From: Bacteroidales bacterium
Lineage (GTDB): Bacteria; Bacteroidota; Bacteroidia; Bacteroidales; JAQUTK01
Direction: 5' to 3'
Length of the DNA stretch: 64,000 bases
Assembly: GCA_028709785.1 (NCBI GenBank)
Contig: JAQUTK010000013.1
Location: forward strand, 1-64,000
Shown here: piece after piece, positions 29,882 through 38,759 of the stretch
Layout: each line of letters opens with the position of its first letter
Numbering within the stretch: position 1 is the first letter of the stretch
The notes under the pieces: generated by a model
Told to the model about the DNA's origin: nothing
The model's input: the letters and a program-made list of their open reading frames with translations, nothing else
The model's database searches: none
Made by a program: the position numbers and the translations under genes

Positions 29882-30247
29882 AATTCCATGGCTTTGAGTG
29901 TCTGTTCATAAGTAAACATTAATGCGTTTCAGCCGGAAAGAAAATCTATATAGGTCTGATTATATCAGATTTATGTTTGTAAAGATATATATTCTTTTTT
30001 ATAAATCATCCTAAGTGAAAAATATTTTTATACAAGCTCGTTCAACCACATGCTTACATTTTTCTTGGTTGTTCTTTTTCCTGTCTGATACAATAGTTCT
30101 TTAGAAAATGAGTTGAATTCTCCTTTTTTTGTAATACTTTTCATCGTAAAAGAGAATCTATTTTCTACTTTTGTACGGTTGTTGAATTTCATCCATGAAA
30201 AGCCACAACACTCATACTAAACTACTAATAGCTCAGAACAATTACTC
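29882..30247. other. Intergenic region between divergent relay operon and GH35 gene
   Basis: 366 AT-rich bases. It holds the GH35 -7 box (30166-30173), a palindrome TCTGAT-TAT-ATCAGA at 29955-29969 that lies in the relay leader, and a near-consensus minus-strand -7 (TATCTTTA, 29980-29987). No ORF or RNA gene seen. Confidence 0.6.
30166..30173 (+). promoter_or_regulatory. -7 box TACTTTTG for GH35 gene
   Basis: TACTTTTG 74 bp upstream of the ATG at 30248, giving a leader of about 70 bases. Confidence 0.6.
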
Positions 30248-32119
30248 ATGAAAAAAAGACTTTCTGCCTTGCTTGCAGTTCTCATGCTGATAAGCGGTAC
30301 TGCTTTCTCAAAAGAAGCGAAACACTCCTTTGCCATTGCAAACGGAAACTTCCTGTATGATGGCAAGCCTATTCAAATCCATTCCGGTGAAATGCATTTT
30401 GCACGTGTCCCGGCTCCTTACTGGCGCCATCGTCTGAAGATGATGAAGGCTATGGGACTGAATGCGGTGGCCACCTATGTATTCTGGAATTATCATGAAA
30501 CGGCTCCCGGTGTCTGGGACTTTAAGAGTGAAAACCGCAACATCGCTGAGTTTATAAAGATTGCCAGCGAAGAGGGATTGATGGTGATCATGCGGCCGGG
30601 TCCGTATGCTTGTGCGGAATGGGAATTTGGCGGATATCCCTGGTGGTTGCAAAAGACTCCGGGACTGGTTATTCGTACGGACAATAAACTGTTTCTCGAT
30701 TCGTGTAAAGTCTATATCAACAAACTGGCCGACCAGGTGCGCGACCTGCAGATTACAAAAGGTGGTCCGCTGATTATGGTTCAGGCTGAGAATGAATTCG
30801 GTTCTTATGTGGCTCAACGTCCTGACATTCCTTTGGAGACTCATAAAAAATATAGTGCCGCAATCCGTCAGCAACTGATTGATGCAGGTCTGGACATTCC
30901 GATGTTTACGTCAGATGGTAGTTCGTTGTTTGAAGGAGGCTCTATCGAAGGAGCTCTTCCTACGGCCAACGGAGAAAGTAACATCAAGAATCTGAAACAG
31001 ATTGTCAATAAGTACAACGGTGGGAAAGGTCCATACATGGTTGCGGAGTTCTATCCCGGATGGTTGGATCATTGGGCTGAACCATTTCAAAAGTCTTCAG
31101 CGAAAAGTGTGGCGAACCAAACGGCGAAATATCTGAGAGATACTGTCAGCTTCAACTTTTATATGGTACATGGCGGTACAAACTTTGGATTTACTGCGGG
31201 TGCAAACTACAGCACAGACAAGAATATCCAGCCTGACATAACCAGCTATGATTATGACGCTCCTATCAGCGAAGCGGGTTGGGCGACGGAGAAATACAGG
31301 GCTATCCGCGATACCATGAGAAAGTATGTGAAGTATGAGATTCCGGCGATTCCTGAACAACTGCCTGTCATTGAGATCCCCGCTATCACGCTGAGCAAGA
31401 GTGTCAACCTATTTGATATGATCAGTAACATGACTCCGGTAGAAAATGATACTGTCATGAGCTTCGAGGATTTGAATCAGGGACATGGATATGTGCTCTA
31501 TCGCAGACATTTCAATCAACCGATTAAAGGGGAACTCAAGATTGCCGGTATCCGCGATTATGGATTGGTGTATGTGAATGGAAAGAAAGTCGGCGAACTG
31601 AACCGTGTATTCGAGAAGGACAGTATGCAAATTGATATTCCTTTTAACGGCACACTGGATATCCTGGTGGAAAATATGGGACGTATCAATTATGGGGCAA
31701 GCATCCTCTATAACAGAAAGGGGATTATCTCTCCGGTGAAGATCAACGGCATCGAAATGACAGGTAGTTGGGAGATGTACAAACTTCCGATGAGCAGTGT
31801 GCCGGATCTGAAAGATCTGAAAGTTGGCTACACTCCGGGGATGCCTGTCATATATGAAGGTGAGTTTAGCCTTGATAAAGTGGGTGACACATTTCTTGAT
31901 ATGGACAAATGGGGCAAAGGTATCGTCTTTGTGAATGGTTTCAATCTGGGACGTTACTGGAAAGTGGGACCTCAACAGACGCTTTACTTGCCGGGCTGCT
32001 TGCTGAAAAAAGGAAGTAACAAGATTGTGATCTTCGAACAGCAGAATGACACCAAACAGACAACTATCTCAGGAGTGAAAGTACCTGTAGTGGATCAACT
32101 GAAACTGGATCGGAAATAA
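30248..32119 (+). CDS. Secreted GH35 beta-galactosidase
   Basis: 623 residues with a signal peptide ('KRLSALLAVLMLISGTAFS'). GH35 TIM barrel: 'PIQIHSGEMHFARVP' at the start, 'MRPGPYACAEWEFGGYPWWL', acid/base E183 in 'VQAENEFGSY' and nucleophile E267 in 'VAEFYPGWLD', then 'YMVHGGTNFGFTAGA'. The C-terminal ~200 residues are beta domains with 'GKGIVFVNGFNLGRYW'. It removes terminal beta-linked galactose from glycans in the periplasm or at the surface. Monocistronic, ended by a strong bidirectional terminator. Like the GH2 gene it is not beside SusC/D genes. Confidence 0.95.
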   Translation: MKKRLSALLAVLMLISGTAFSKEAKHSFAIANGNFLYDGKPIQIHSGEMHFARVPAPYWRHRLKMMKAMGLNAVATYVFWNYHETAPGVWDFKSENRNIAEFIKIASEEGLMVIMRPGPYACAEWEFGGYPWWLQKTPGLVIRTDNKLFLDSCKVYINKLADQVRDLQITKGGPLIMVQAENEFGSYVAQRPDIPLETHKKYSAAIRQQLIDAGLDIPMFTSDGSSLFEGGSIEGALPTANGESNIKNLKQIVNKYNGGKGPYMVAEFYPGWLDHWAEPFQKSSAKSVANQTAKYLRDTVSFNFYMVHGGTNFGFTAGANYSTDKNIQPDITSYDYDAPISEAGWATEKYRAIRDTMRKYVKYEIPAIPEQLPVIEIPAITLSKSVNLFDMISNMTPVENDTVMSFEDLNQGHGYVLYRRHFNQPIKGELKIAGIRDYGLVYVNGKKVGELNRVFEKDSMQIDIPFNGTLDILVENMGRINYGASILYNRKGIISPVKINGIEMTGSWEMYKLPMSSVPDLKDLKVGYTPGMPVIYEGEFSLDKVGDTFLDMDKWGKGIVFVNGFNLGRYWKVGPQQTLYLPGCLLKKGSNKIVIFEQQNDTKQTTISGVKVPVVDQLKLDRK

Positions 32120-32138
32120 CTTTGGATCAATTATACAG

Positions 32139-32177
32139 ACAAATAAAGCCCGCTTCATCGAAGCGGGCTTTATTTGT
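32139..32177. terminator. Bidirectional terminator between GH35 and blaR1-like genes
   Basis: ACAAATAAAGCCCGCTTC and its exact complement form an 18-bp perfect stem around ATC, with T-runs on both strands inside the outer stem. It serves both convergent genes. Confidence 0.92.
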
Positions 32178-32195
32178 TTCATACCTGTCAGGAGA

Positions 32196-34406
32196 TTACT
32201 TATAAATCTTTGCTCCTTTTTTATCAGTAGGCTTCTTGTATTTACTGATTTCTACATCCTTAAAGCTAAAAGGCTTTCCGTTGTCTCCATCAAAACCTGA
32301 GGAAATATTTTGATTTGTATCTGACACTCTCATGATATCCACCTTCTTGACAGATGACTTCAACGGTGGGTATATTAATGTAAATTCGACCATTTTACCC
32401 CGATTGCCATTGATAAATATCTTTTGATTGACAGAATAACCACCTTCTATTCCTCTCAATTGATACTGATCTCCACTTTTCTTATCAATGATTGAAAAGT
32501 CATCTTCAAATCGATACCAGTGTGAGTCAAAATCAATTGAAGCAACAAATGTGACCAGTGTTTCCTCTTTTTGCTTGTCGATATAAAGCACATGCATCGT
32601 TCCTTGTTGATAAGGCTCTGGGCTCATCTTCAAATTCTGTGCTACGGTATAAGGATCTGAGTCAATACTGGCTGTATCTACAATCATATCTTCTGCTTCA
32701 TCAACCTCCACTGCGTCATCTGCATCTTCAGCATCTACTGCGTTTGCAAAGGGCATAAAAGCTTTAGTGACCTTTCCTATTTCATTCGCATTTTTTACAC
32801 CAAATCCTTCCATCATCGTCTGCATGCTACCCATCAGAGTTTCCATCATGACAGGCATTATATTCCCTATCAGATTGGAAAACAATTCATCTTGCATGAT
32901 CTTCATCACTTGCGACGACATTGCCACACCCTTTTCCATAGGAGAAGATTTGGCACTCTTGATTTTCAGAACATCTTTTCGGATTTGAGTCAGATTATTG
33001 ATACTTTTATCCAGATCCACTCCTTCAAAAGACTTCTTCAACGCCTCCGACATTCCGGGTGTCATCTCTTCTACTCCTTGTCCGTTAAACTGAATATTAA
33101 GCAATTTGAGAAGCTTCTTGCCATTCATATCGTTGGCACCACCAGACTTCTTGATCTCTTTGAGAGCATCAACCATGATACCCAGTTGGTCCGCAACACT
33201 GTCGATAGATTTTTCGACACTTTTCTCTGTCATAGCTGCCATAGACGGCATTGAAGCAGCAGTATCAACAACGTTAGTTTTAATTGTATACGTCATATCC
33301 ATGCCATTGGGCAACTTCTTGACGTAGGATGTATCAGGAAGCGTCATCGCTTCGGAGTCTGCAACAGGTTTTTCCACATAGCGAACTTCAGCTTTCCCTG
33401 TGGTAAAAGAAAACAAGGCAAACAGGATTGCTACATACGGTACAATCATCGCCTGGCGGAGTTTGGTAAAACGGATCTTTGAGTTGTTCTTCATAATGAT
33501 AAAACGTTTTTTGATAAATGAACTATTAAAACCATTTGCTAAATAGGGGTTACCTTCCATCACTTCTTCAAGAAGAGTGGTCTGATATTGATATATTTCC
33601 TGACCGTCATCAAGCAGACTCCGATCTGTTTGAAACTCGTCAATGTTACGAAGTTCTTTGCGCACCCACCACAACACTGGATTGAACCAGAAAATGCGGA
33701 CAAGCAGTTCAATCGCTATAGCGTCAATATAATGACGGTGACGGATATGCCAACTTTCATGTTTGACGATGATATCCAGTTTGTTGCCCGACAAGTTTGT
33801 GCCGATAAAAATAAAAGTAAGAAAGGAGAAGGGGGTCGGCACTGCCGGATGCACTATGACATTATACCCGCCAATCATCTTACGCTCTCCACGATGACGA
33901 ATATACAGGATGCGGAAAAGTTGAACAATCAACAGAACAAACAAGAAAGCCGTTACCAATAGATAAACCACTCCTGCAATCTGGGGAATCGTAAGGGACC
34001 TTATCCAGCCGTACTGATCTTGTGTCAACTCAGATTCCTTTAATGTGTCAGTAGTTGCGGAAGATACTGGTTCTATTGTGGATGAGACTTCAGACACCGC
34101 GGCAGAACTTACTGTTGGAGATGTCACATCTGGAGAAACAGTCTGAGAAATAGGCGTTCCACCAATGGTCAGTACCGCAGGGAGTACCGATTGCTTGGGA
34201 GCAACTTCTACTACACGTACCGGAGGAGTAAATACCTCAATCTGGAATTGGGATACCAGAAGAGAGACAAACACGATCGAAAGGAGAAATATACGCGCAT
34301 GAGTATAGGTTGACTTCTCACGAAAAAGCAGCAGATAAAAAAGAGCCAGCAAGGCTGATGCTACCACAAACTTGAAAACCGGCAAGAACAGAGCGAATGT
34401 TTCCAT
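32196..34406 (-). CDS. BlaR1/MecR1-like M56 membrane metallopeptidase
   Basis: 736 residues. Membrane helices at ~8-25, ~38-52 and ~145-170 flank a cytoplasmic zinc-protease domain with 'HESWHIRHRH' (H216, E217, H220) and 'NIDEFQTDRSLLD' supplying further ligand residues; another helix lies at ~310 ('AMIVPYVAILFALFSF'). The remaining ~400 periplasmic residues are not a penicillin-binding domain; they contain Met-rich helices ('IMPVMMETLMGSMQTMMEG') and a beta-rich end. BlaR1 proteins sense a signal and cleave the paired BlaI repressor. Here the signal is unlikely to be a beta-lactam. It starts 9 bp after blaI. Confidence 0.9.
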   Translation of the reverse strand: METFALFLPVFKFVVASALLALFYLLLFREKSTYTHARIFLLSIVFVSLLVSQFQIEVFTPPVRVVEVAPKQSVLPAVLTIGGTPISQTVSPDVTSPTVSSAAVSEVSSTIEPVSSATTDTLKESELTQDQYGWIRSLTIPQIAGVVYLLVTAFLFVLLIVQLFRILYIRHRGERKMIGGYNVIVHPAVPTPFSFLTFIFIGTNLSGNKLDIIVKHESWHIRHRHYIDAIAIELLVRIFWFNPVLWWVRKELRNIDEFQTDRSLLDDGQEIYQYQTTLLEEVMEGNPYLANGFNSSFIKKRFIIMKNNSKIRFTKLRQAMIVPYVAILFALFSFTTGKAEVRYVEKPVADSEAMTLPDTSYVKKLPNGMDMTYTIKTNVVDTAASMPSMAAMTEKSVEKSIDSVADQLGIMVDALKEIKKSGGANDMNGKKLLKLLNIQFNGQGVEEMTPGMSEALKKSFEGVDLDKSINNLTQIRKDVLKIKSAKSSPMEKGVAMSSQVMKIMQDELFSNLIGNIMPVMMETLMGSMQTMMEGFGVKNANEIGKVTKAFMPFANAVDAEDADDAVEVDEAEDMIVDTASIDSDPYTVAQNLKMSPEPYQQGTMHVLYIDKQKEETLVTFVASIDFDSHWYRFEDDFSIIDKKSGDQYQLRGIEGGYSVNQKIFINGNRGKMVEFTLIYPPLKSSVKKVDIMRVSDTNQNISSGFDGDNGKPFSFKDVEISKYKKPTDKKGAKIYK

Positions 34407-34415
34407 GATTGATTA

Positions 34416-34793
34416 TTATTTATTTTTGTTATCGTCCAGAATCTCTACAATCTCTTTTATCTCTTTCGAAGAAAGTTTCTCCTTTTCAGCAAAGAAGGAT
34501 ATCATCGAAGCAAAGGAGCCTCTGAAGAAGGTATTCTTCACGCTGGTCAGATAGGAATCCATATATGCTTCCCGGGTAATTAAAGGATAGTAGCGATGAC
34601 TCTTGCCAAAGCTCGTATATCCGACAAAGTCCTTGGAAACCAGAATTCGCATAAAAGTAGATACGGTGTTGTACGCAGGCTTCGGTTCGGGAAGTTCTGC
34701 CAAAATATCATTCACAAAGCCCTCTTTTATATCCCAGAGGACGTTCATCAGTTGTAACTCAACCTTTGTTAGTTCTTTATTTTCTGCCATCAT
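34416..34793 (-). CDS. BlaI/MecI/CopY-family repressor
   Basis: 125 residues from the ATG at 34793 (an adjacent ATG gives 124; an ATT/ATC-type start further up is unlikely). Winged helix-turn-helix: 'LTKVELQLMNVLWDIKEGFV', 'PAYNTVSTFMRILVSKDFV', 'GKSHRYYPLITREAY', followed by a dimerisation helix region. It binds palindromic DNA as a dimer and is inactivated by proteolysis by the downstream M56 protein. The palindromes at 34828-34863 directly upstream are its probable autoregulatory operator. Confidence 0.93.
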   Translation of the reverse strand: MMAENKELTKVELQLMNVLWDIKEGFVNDILAELPEPKPAYNTVSTFMRILVSKDFVGYTSFGKSHRYYPLITREAYMDSYLTSVKNTFFRGSFASMISFFAEKEKLSSKEIKEIVEILDDNKNK

Positions 34794-34818
34794 ATTTCTT
34801 TCTTTAAGTATCACGATG

Positions 34819-34826
34819 CAAACATA
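34819..34826 (-). promoter_or_regulatory. -7 box TATGTTTG of blaI-blaR1 operon
   Basis: Minus-strand TATGTTTG 26 bp upstream of the blaI ATG, immediately next to the palindrome cluster. Confidence 0.7.
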
Positions 34827-34827
34827 T

Positions 34828-34863
34828 AACTAATAGTTTAGTTTTCAAACTAAATGTTTAGTT
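34828..34863. promoter_or_regulatory. Cluster of three overlapping BlaI-type operators
   Basis: AACTAATAGTT (34828-34838), TTTAGTTT-TC-AAACTAAA (34837-34854) and AACTAAA-TG-TTTAGTT (34848-34863) are palindromes tiled with shared half-sites of the form TTTAGT/ACTAAA. They abut the -7 box and cover the -33 region, as expected for BlaI-type repression. Confidence 0.8.
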
Positions 34864-34963
34864 ATTTCATACAGACGCACATATTTAACTATTCTTTGCA
34901 AAAAGAACATTTTCATCAACCGTACTATATCTATTCGTAATCTGTTTATGTTATCACAAAAAG

Positions 34964-35295
34964 GTGACCGTCGGACCAGATTCCTTATTTGGTTGTATCG
35001 GCTGTGGTCATTGTATGGCGGTTTGTCCTACCGGTGCGATTGAGATTCGGGGAAGAAAGTTGTCATCGGATGACTTGTATGCGCTGCCTCCTAAAGAGGA
35101 TGCGGCAAGCTACGAACAACTTCTGGCTTTGATGCAAAGAAGGCGGAGCATCCGGGAATTTACAGACAAAGAAGTGTCTCCGGAACAAATTGAGCAAAAA
35201 TACTTTTCGCTGCGCGATGTGCTCCCATGGGTTTGCATCTGAAACATACCTTCCTGATCGGGAGTGAGTATCAAACAAACAGATCTTCTTATTGA
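34964..35295 (+). pseudogene. Decayed ferredoxin-nitroreductase fusion gene
   Basis: The frame from the GTG at 34964 gives a ferredoxin-like '[4Fe-4S]' motif 'GCIGCGHCMAVCPTGAI' and then the start of a nitroreductase domain ('LLALMQRRRSIREFTDKEV'). At the A-run at 35196-35200 the frame breaks: the expected continuation 'ILFAARCAPMGL' is found in the next frame (35200 onward), which stops at 35295. Most of the nitroreductase domain, normally ~150 more residues, is missing. The N-terminus also lacks a good start and a second cluster motif. The remnant runs into the tail of the GNAT gene. Confidence 0.85.
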
Positions 35296-35552
35296 TATTC
35301 CGGATGACGCTTCAGCCAGATGGCGGCAAATGGACAAGTTGCCTTTGGCTTTAATCCGTTGTCAACAGCGTATTGATATGCAAAACGTACAAGTGAAGTG
35401 CCTACACCTCTTCCTTCCAATGGTTGTGGAACTTGGGTGCTGACAATATCAAACGAATCTCCTTTCACTTGATATTCCACATAAGCAACTACGCACTCCT
35501 GTTCTGTTTCAAAACGTTGTTTCTCAGGAACATGTACAATCTTATAATCCAT
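35289..35552 (-). CDS. Small GNAT-family N-acetyltransferase (YjdJ/COG2388 type)
   Basis: 87 residues from the ATG at 35552 ('MDYKIVHVPEKQRF'); ten upstream codons in frame are unlikely. The half-length GNAT fold has the acetyl-CoA loop 'PLEGRGVGTSLVRFAYQYA' and the conserved end 'KATCPFAAIWLKRHPEY', typical of the small YjdJ-like group whose members include human GCN5-related hydroxy-acid detoxification-type proteins. Substrate unknown. It ends inside the remnant of the nitroreductase pseudogene and is 48 bp downstream of the peptidase gene. Confidence 0.85.
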   Translation of the reverse strand: MDYKIVHVPEKQRFETEQECVVAYVEYQVKGDSFDIVSTQVPQPLEGRGVGTSLVRFAYQYAVDNGLKPKATCPFAAIWLKRHPEYQ

Positions 35553-35600
35553 AACATTCGTTTTTACAGTCCATCTGATCAATATTAAAAATACAATCGG

Positions 35601-37838
35601 TTAGCGGCCACCTGCCGGAAGATTCTTTAACCAGTATGCCTCCATCGTTTTGCGTACATGCAGAGAAGTTCCTTCCCGCTCACTGATGCCGTGACTTCGC
35701 ATCGGATAGGATACCTGTGAAAAGATCTTCCCCTGACGGATAAGTTCATTGACAAGAAGTTCGCAGTTCTGATAATGCACATTATCATCTCCGGTACCAT
35801 GCATGAGCAGCAGATTACCTTTGAGCCCGGCCACATAGCTGATTGGCGAACCTTTCTTATATCCTTCCGGATTATTTTGCGGCGTATTCATGTACCGTTC
35901 CTGATAGATCGTATCATACAACTTCTGGTCTGCGACGAAAGCAACCGCAATACCCGTATGAAACACATCCGGATAACGGAACATACAGTTAAGAGTCTGG
36001 CTACCTCCTCCACTCCATCCCGTGATACCAATTCGGGAGAGATCAATAAAAGAGTGCCTGCGACCCAGATCTAGTATCGCCCGACATTGGTCTTCACTGG
36101 CATGTGTGCCAACTTCTCCATAAATGCATTTTCTCCATTCCCTGCCTCTTGGCACATTCGCCCCACGATTATCAATACTAATGACAATATAACCCTGATT
36201 AGCCATATATTGATTCCATAAGTCACCACCTTGCCATACATCCTGCACGGTCGAGGAAGCCGGTTCGCCATAGACTTCAATGATAACCGGATACTTTTTG
36301 GTAGAATCAAATCCAATGGGTTTAATCATCCAGCAATCCAGGGTAAGATCTCCGGAGGTCGCTTTGACAAACTCCTTCGGATTGATTCCCAACGCCTTAT
36401 ATTGCTCAAGCCCTTTAGCATTGTCAGTAATCAGACGCACCGATTGATGTTTCGGGAAAGAAACCATGTCAATCACCGGAGGAGTAGCCGCGTTACTGAA
36501 CGTATGCACAGCCCATTTGCCGGTAGGCGACATATTGTAAGCATGCTGACCCGCTTGACTTCCGGCACTCAGACGTTCTATTTTACCTTTCCCGTTGAGA
36601 TCCGCCCGATAAAGATAACGCTGTGTGAAATTGTCCGGTGAAGCAATGAAATAGACCCATCCCTTTTCCTGATCCATACCTACGGAAGAGATATAATCAA
36701 ATTTCCCGCTGGTAATTGGAATGACTTCTTTGCCATCACGACTCACACGATACAGATGGCGATAGCCACTGCGTTCACTCTCCCATGTAAAGTAGCGGTT
36801 ACCTTTCACCCATTTGATATGGTCATTCGTTTCCAGCCAGGCAGCATCGGTCTCGGTAAGAATAAGACGAAGTTGCGAGGTGCCGACTGTAGCGATCCAT
36901 ACTTTATTCGTATTCTGTTCACGATTCATCTGTTGGATCAACAGTTCGTTGCTCTCCGGTATAAAATCCATGCGGGGAAGGTAATTTGCACGGGGATCAC
37001 CCGGAAGTGGCAACCAGCTAGTTGGGCCACCGGAGACAGAGACTGTTCCAATCCTAACTGCTGAATTAAGAGTTCCTGCCTTCGGATATGGAAACTTTGT
37101 CACCTTTGGATAGAGTGAATCCACATTGTTTATTATATCAAAGACACCTGTGCCTTTGGTATCGGACTGCCAGTAAGCAAGGTACTTGCCATCGGGACTC
37201 CAGCGGAAGCCGTCACGACAGTCAAACTCCTCTTCATACACCCAGTCAAACGTCCCATTAACAATATGATCGTTCCCATCTGTGGTGAGCGGAACAATCC
37301 TGGCAGTAGACAGCTCTTCTACATACAAGTTATTGCCCGAAACGTAGGCAACTTTGGTTCCATCAGGTGCAAACTTGGCAAACATCAATGAAGATTCCGG
37401 CAGAGAAGTCCCCAGCCGGCGCAGCGAATGATCCGTGAGTGACAGCACCCAATAATCGCCGCGGGTATCGTAACGCCAAACTCTGCGGGTATTGGTATAA
37501 ATAAGGAGTTGTTTGTTATCGGTACTCCAGGAAATGCTTCGCACCTGCAGGGAACGTCCGGTCTCTGGATTAATCAACAGAGAATCGGGTACCAGCACCT
37601 TGCGAATATTATCTTTGGCGGTATATGCGACAATCTCTGTTTTGCCATCTTTATTTCTTTCTATGGATGTATAGCGTTCCCCATCTTTCAACCAGCTGAT
37701 ACTTCCCATCCCGGTTGTTTGGATGATATTCCCTTGCACTACCCGATCCAACACAAGCGCCTGTTGCGCAGTTACTCCTGTTTCCCATCCACACAAAAGA
37801 AGAGCGGAGAGAACCAAATGCAATCCATTTATTTTCAT
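35601..37838 (-). CDS. S9B dipeptidyl peptidase IV-like enzyme
   Basis: 745 residues with a signal peptide ('NGLHLVLSALLLCGWETGVTAQ'). An eight-bladed propeller domain (~40-490) contains the 'DWVYEEEFDCRDGF' element with the Glu pair that anchors the substrate N-terminus. The C-terminal alpha/beta hydrolase has nucleophile S609 in 'GWSGGGSQT', Asp in 'HGTGDDNVH' and His in 'RSHGISE'. It removes X-Pro or X-Ala dipeptides from oligopeptides, probably in the periplasm. Monocistronic, with a -7 box 48 bp upstream. Confidence 0.95.
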   Translation of the reverse strand: MKINGLHLVLSALLLCGWETGVTAQQALVLDRVVQGNIIQTTGMGSISWLKDGERYTSIERNKDGKTEIVAYTAKDNIRKVLVPDSLLINPETGRSLQVRSISWSTDNKQLLIYTNTRRVWRYDTRGDYWVLSLTDHSLRRLGTSLPESSLMFAKFAPDGTKVAYVSGNNLYVEELSTARIVPLTTDGNDHIVNGTFDWVYEEEFDCRDGFRWSPDGKYLAYWQSDTKGTGVFDIINNVDSLYPKVTKFPYPKAGTLNSAVRIGTVSVSGGPTSWLPLPGDPRANYLPRMDFIPESNELLIQQMNREQNTNKVWIATVGTSQLRLILTETDAAWLETNDHIKWVKGNRYFTWESERSGYRHLYRVSRDGKEVIPITSGKFDYISSVGMDQEKGWVYFIASPDNFTQRYLYRADLNGKGKIERLSAGSQAGQHAYNMSPTGKWAVHTFSNAATPPVIDMVSFPKHQSVRLITDNAKGLEQYKALGINPKEFVKATSGDLTLDCWMIKPIGFDSTKKYPVIIEVYGEPASSTVQDVWQGGDLWNQYMANQGYIVISIDNRGANVPRGREWRKCIYGEVGTHASEDQCRAILDLGRRHSFIDLSRIGITGWSGGGSQTLNCMFRYPDVFHTGIAVAFVADQKLYDTIYQERYMNTPQNNPEGYKKGSPISYVAGLKGNLLLMHGTGDDNVHYQNCELLVNELIRQGKIFSQVSYPMRSHGISEREGTSLHVRKTMEAYWLKNLPAGGR

Positions 37839-37885
37839 TTATCTCTTATTTAAGCCATGGTTACACAGAACCATACATTCAGTTT

Positions 37886-37893
37886 CAAAAGTA
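37886..37893 (-). promoter_or_regulatory. -7 box TACTTTTG for DPP-IV gene
   Basis: Minus-strand TACTTTTG 48 bp upstream of the ATG at 37838. Confidence 0.6.
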
Positions 37894-38056
37894 ATATTAT
37901 TTCATGAATGGCAGAATAGAATTCTCTAACTTTCAGCTTTTGTCCTCTTTACGAAAGAATGTTCGTAACTTTTCTCTGTATTGCTTGTATCTTTCGGCCG
38001 TTTTGACGAATTTCGCCCCGGTTTAAAAATAACAATCACATAATACAGACAAACGA

Positions 38057-38680
38057 ATGAATTTGTTTTCAAAAATTTTCAAGAACAAAGGCGATAAAGA
38101 AACTGAAGCAAAAGGTAACACGGAGGAATATGTCACTCTGATCCGTATTTATCTCCAGTCAGTAATGGCATTACAGTTAGGAATTACCAACCTGAATTAC
38201 TTACCCGATCTGGCTAGATTCAAGCGGACCATGGGAGTAACCACCGTTAACGGGAAAGTCGGTGTGGCAGAAAAATCGCGTTCACGCAAGATTTTATCAC
38301 AATATTATGGCATGTCAGACTCATTCTTCATCGAGATCGATGCATCAGTAAAGAAGAATTGCAAAAACATCAACAGTCTCAATTCCTATTTCTTCCAGTT
38401 TCAAGGTTTCTCCAACGACCTCTTATTATTAATGGGCAACCTGATGCAATGGAAATTCAGGGTACCTTCGATCTTCAAGAGTGTGTTGCGGGGAATGACA
38501 GAGAAAACCATCCATGATATTCTGACTAAACCGAGTTTCAAGGCTGTAGACGTACAAAAGACAGCTGGTAACGTACGTAAGTACAAAGAAACACTTGGTT
38601 TCTCCGAAGCATGGATTGTCGAATTTGTCTATAACGTGATCATGCTGGCCAAGAAAGAGAAGAAAAGCGACCAAAACTAA
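38057..38680 (+). CDS. Conserved hypothetical protein (207 aa)
   Basis: 207 residues, largely helical and basic, without signal peptide or membrane helices. It begins 'MNLFSKIFKNKGDKETE', a charged N-terminus, and has 'FFFQF..FSNDLLLLMGNLMQW'-like aromatic helices in the middle and ends 'LAKKEKKSDQN'. I do not recognise a domain. It is convergent with mutY and ends in a strong terminator, so it is a single-gene unit with ordinary codon use; probably a Bacteroidales-specific cytoplasmic protein. Confidence 0.75.
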   Translation: MNLFSKIFKNKGDKETEAKGNTEEYVTLIRIYLQSVMALQLGITNLNYLPDLARFKRTMGVTTVNGKVGVAEKSRSRKILSQYYGMSDSFFIEIDASVKKNCKNINSLNSYFFQFQGFSNDLLLLMGNLMQWKFRVPSIFKSVLRGMTEKTIHDILTKPSFKAVDVQKTAGNVRKYKETLGFSEAWIVEFVYNVIMLAKKEKKSDQN

Positions 38681-38709
38681 CCGTTTTGATCCTCTGACTT
38701 ATTTACATA

Positions 38710-38759
38710 CAAACTCCCGAAGATCGTGTTTCACTATCACTTCGGGAGTTTGATTTTTT
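38710..38759. terminator. Terminator between hypothetical gene and mutY
   Basis: CAAACTCCCGAAG (38710-38722) pairs with CTTCGGGAGTTTG (38740-38752), followed by TTTTTT on the plus strand. Convergent genes flank it. Confidence 0.88.
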
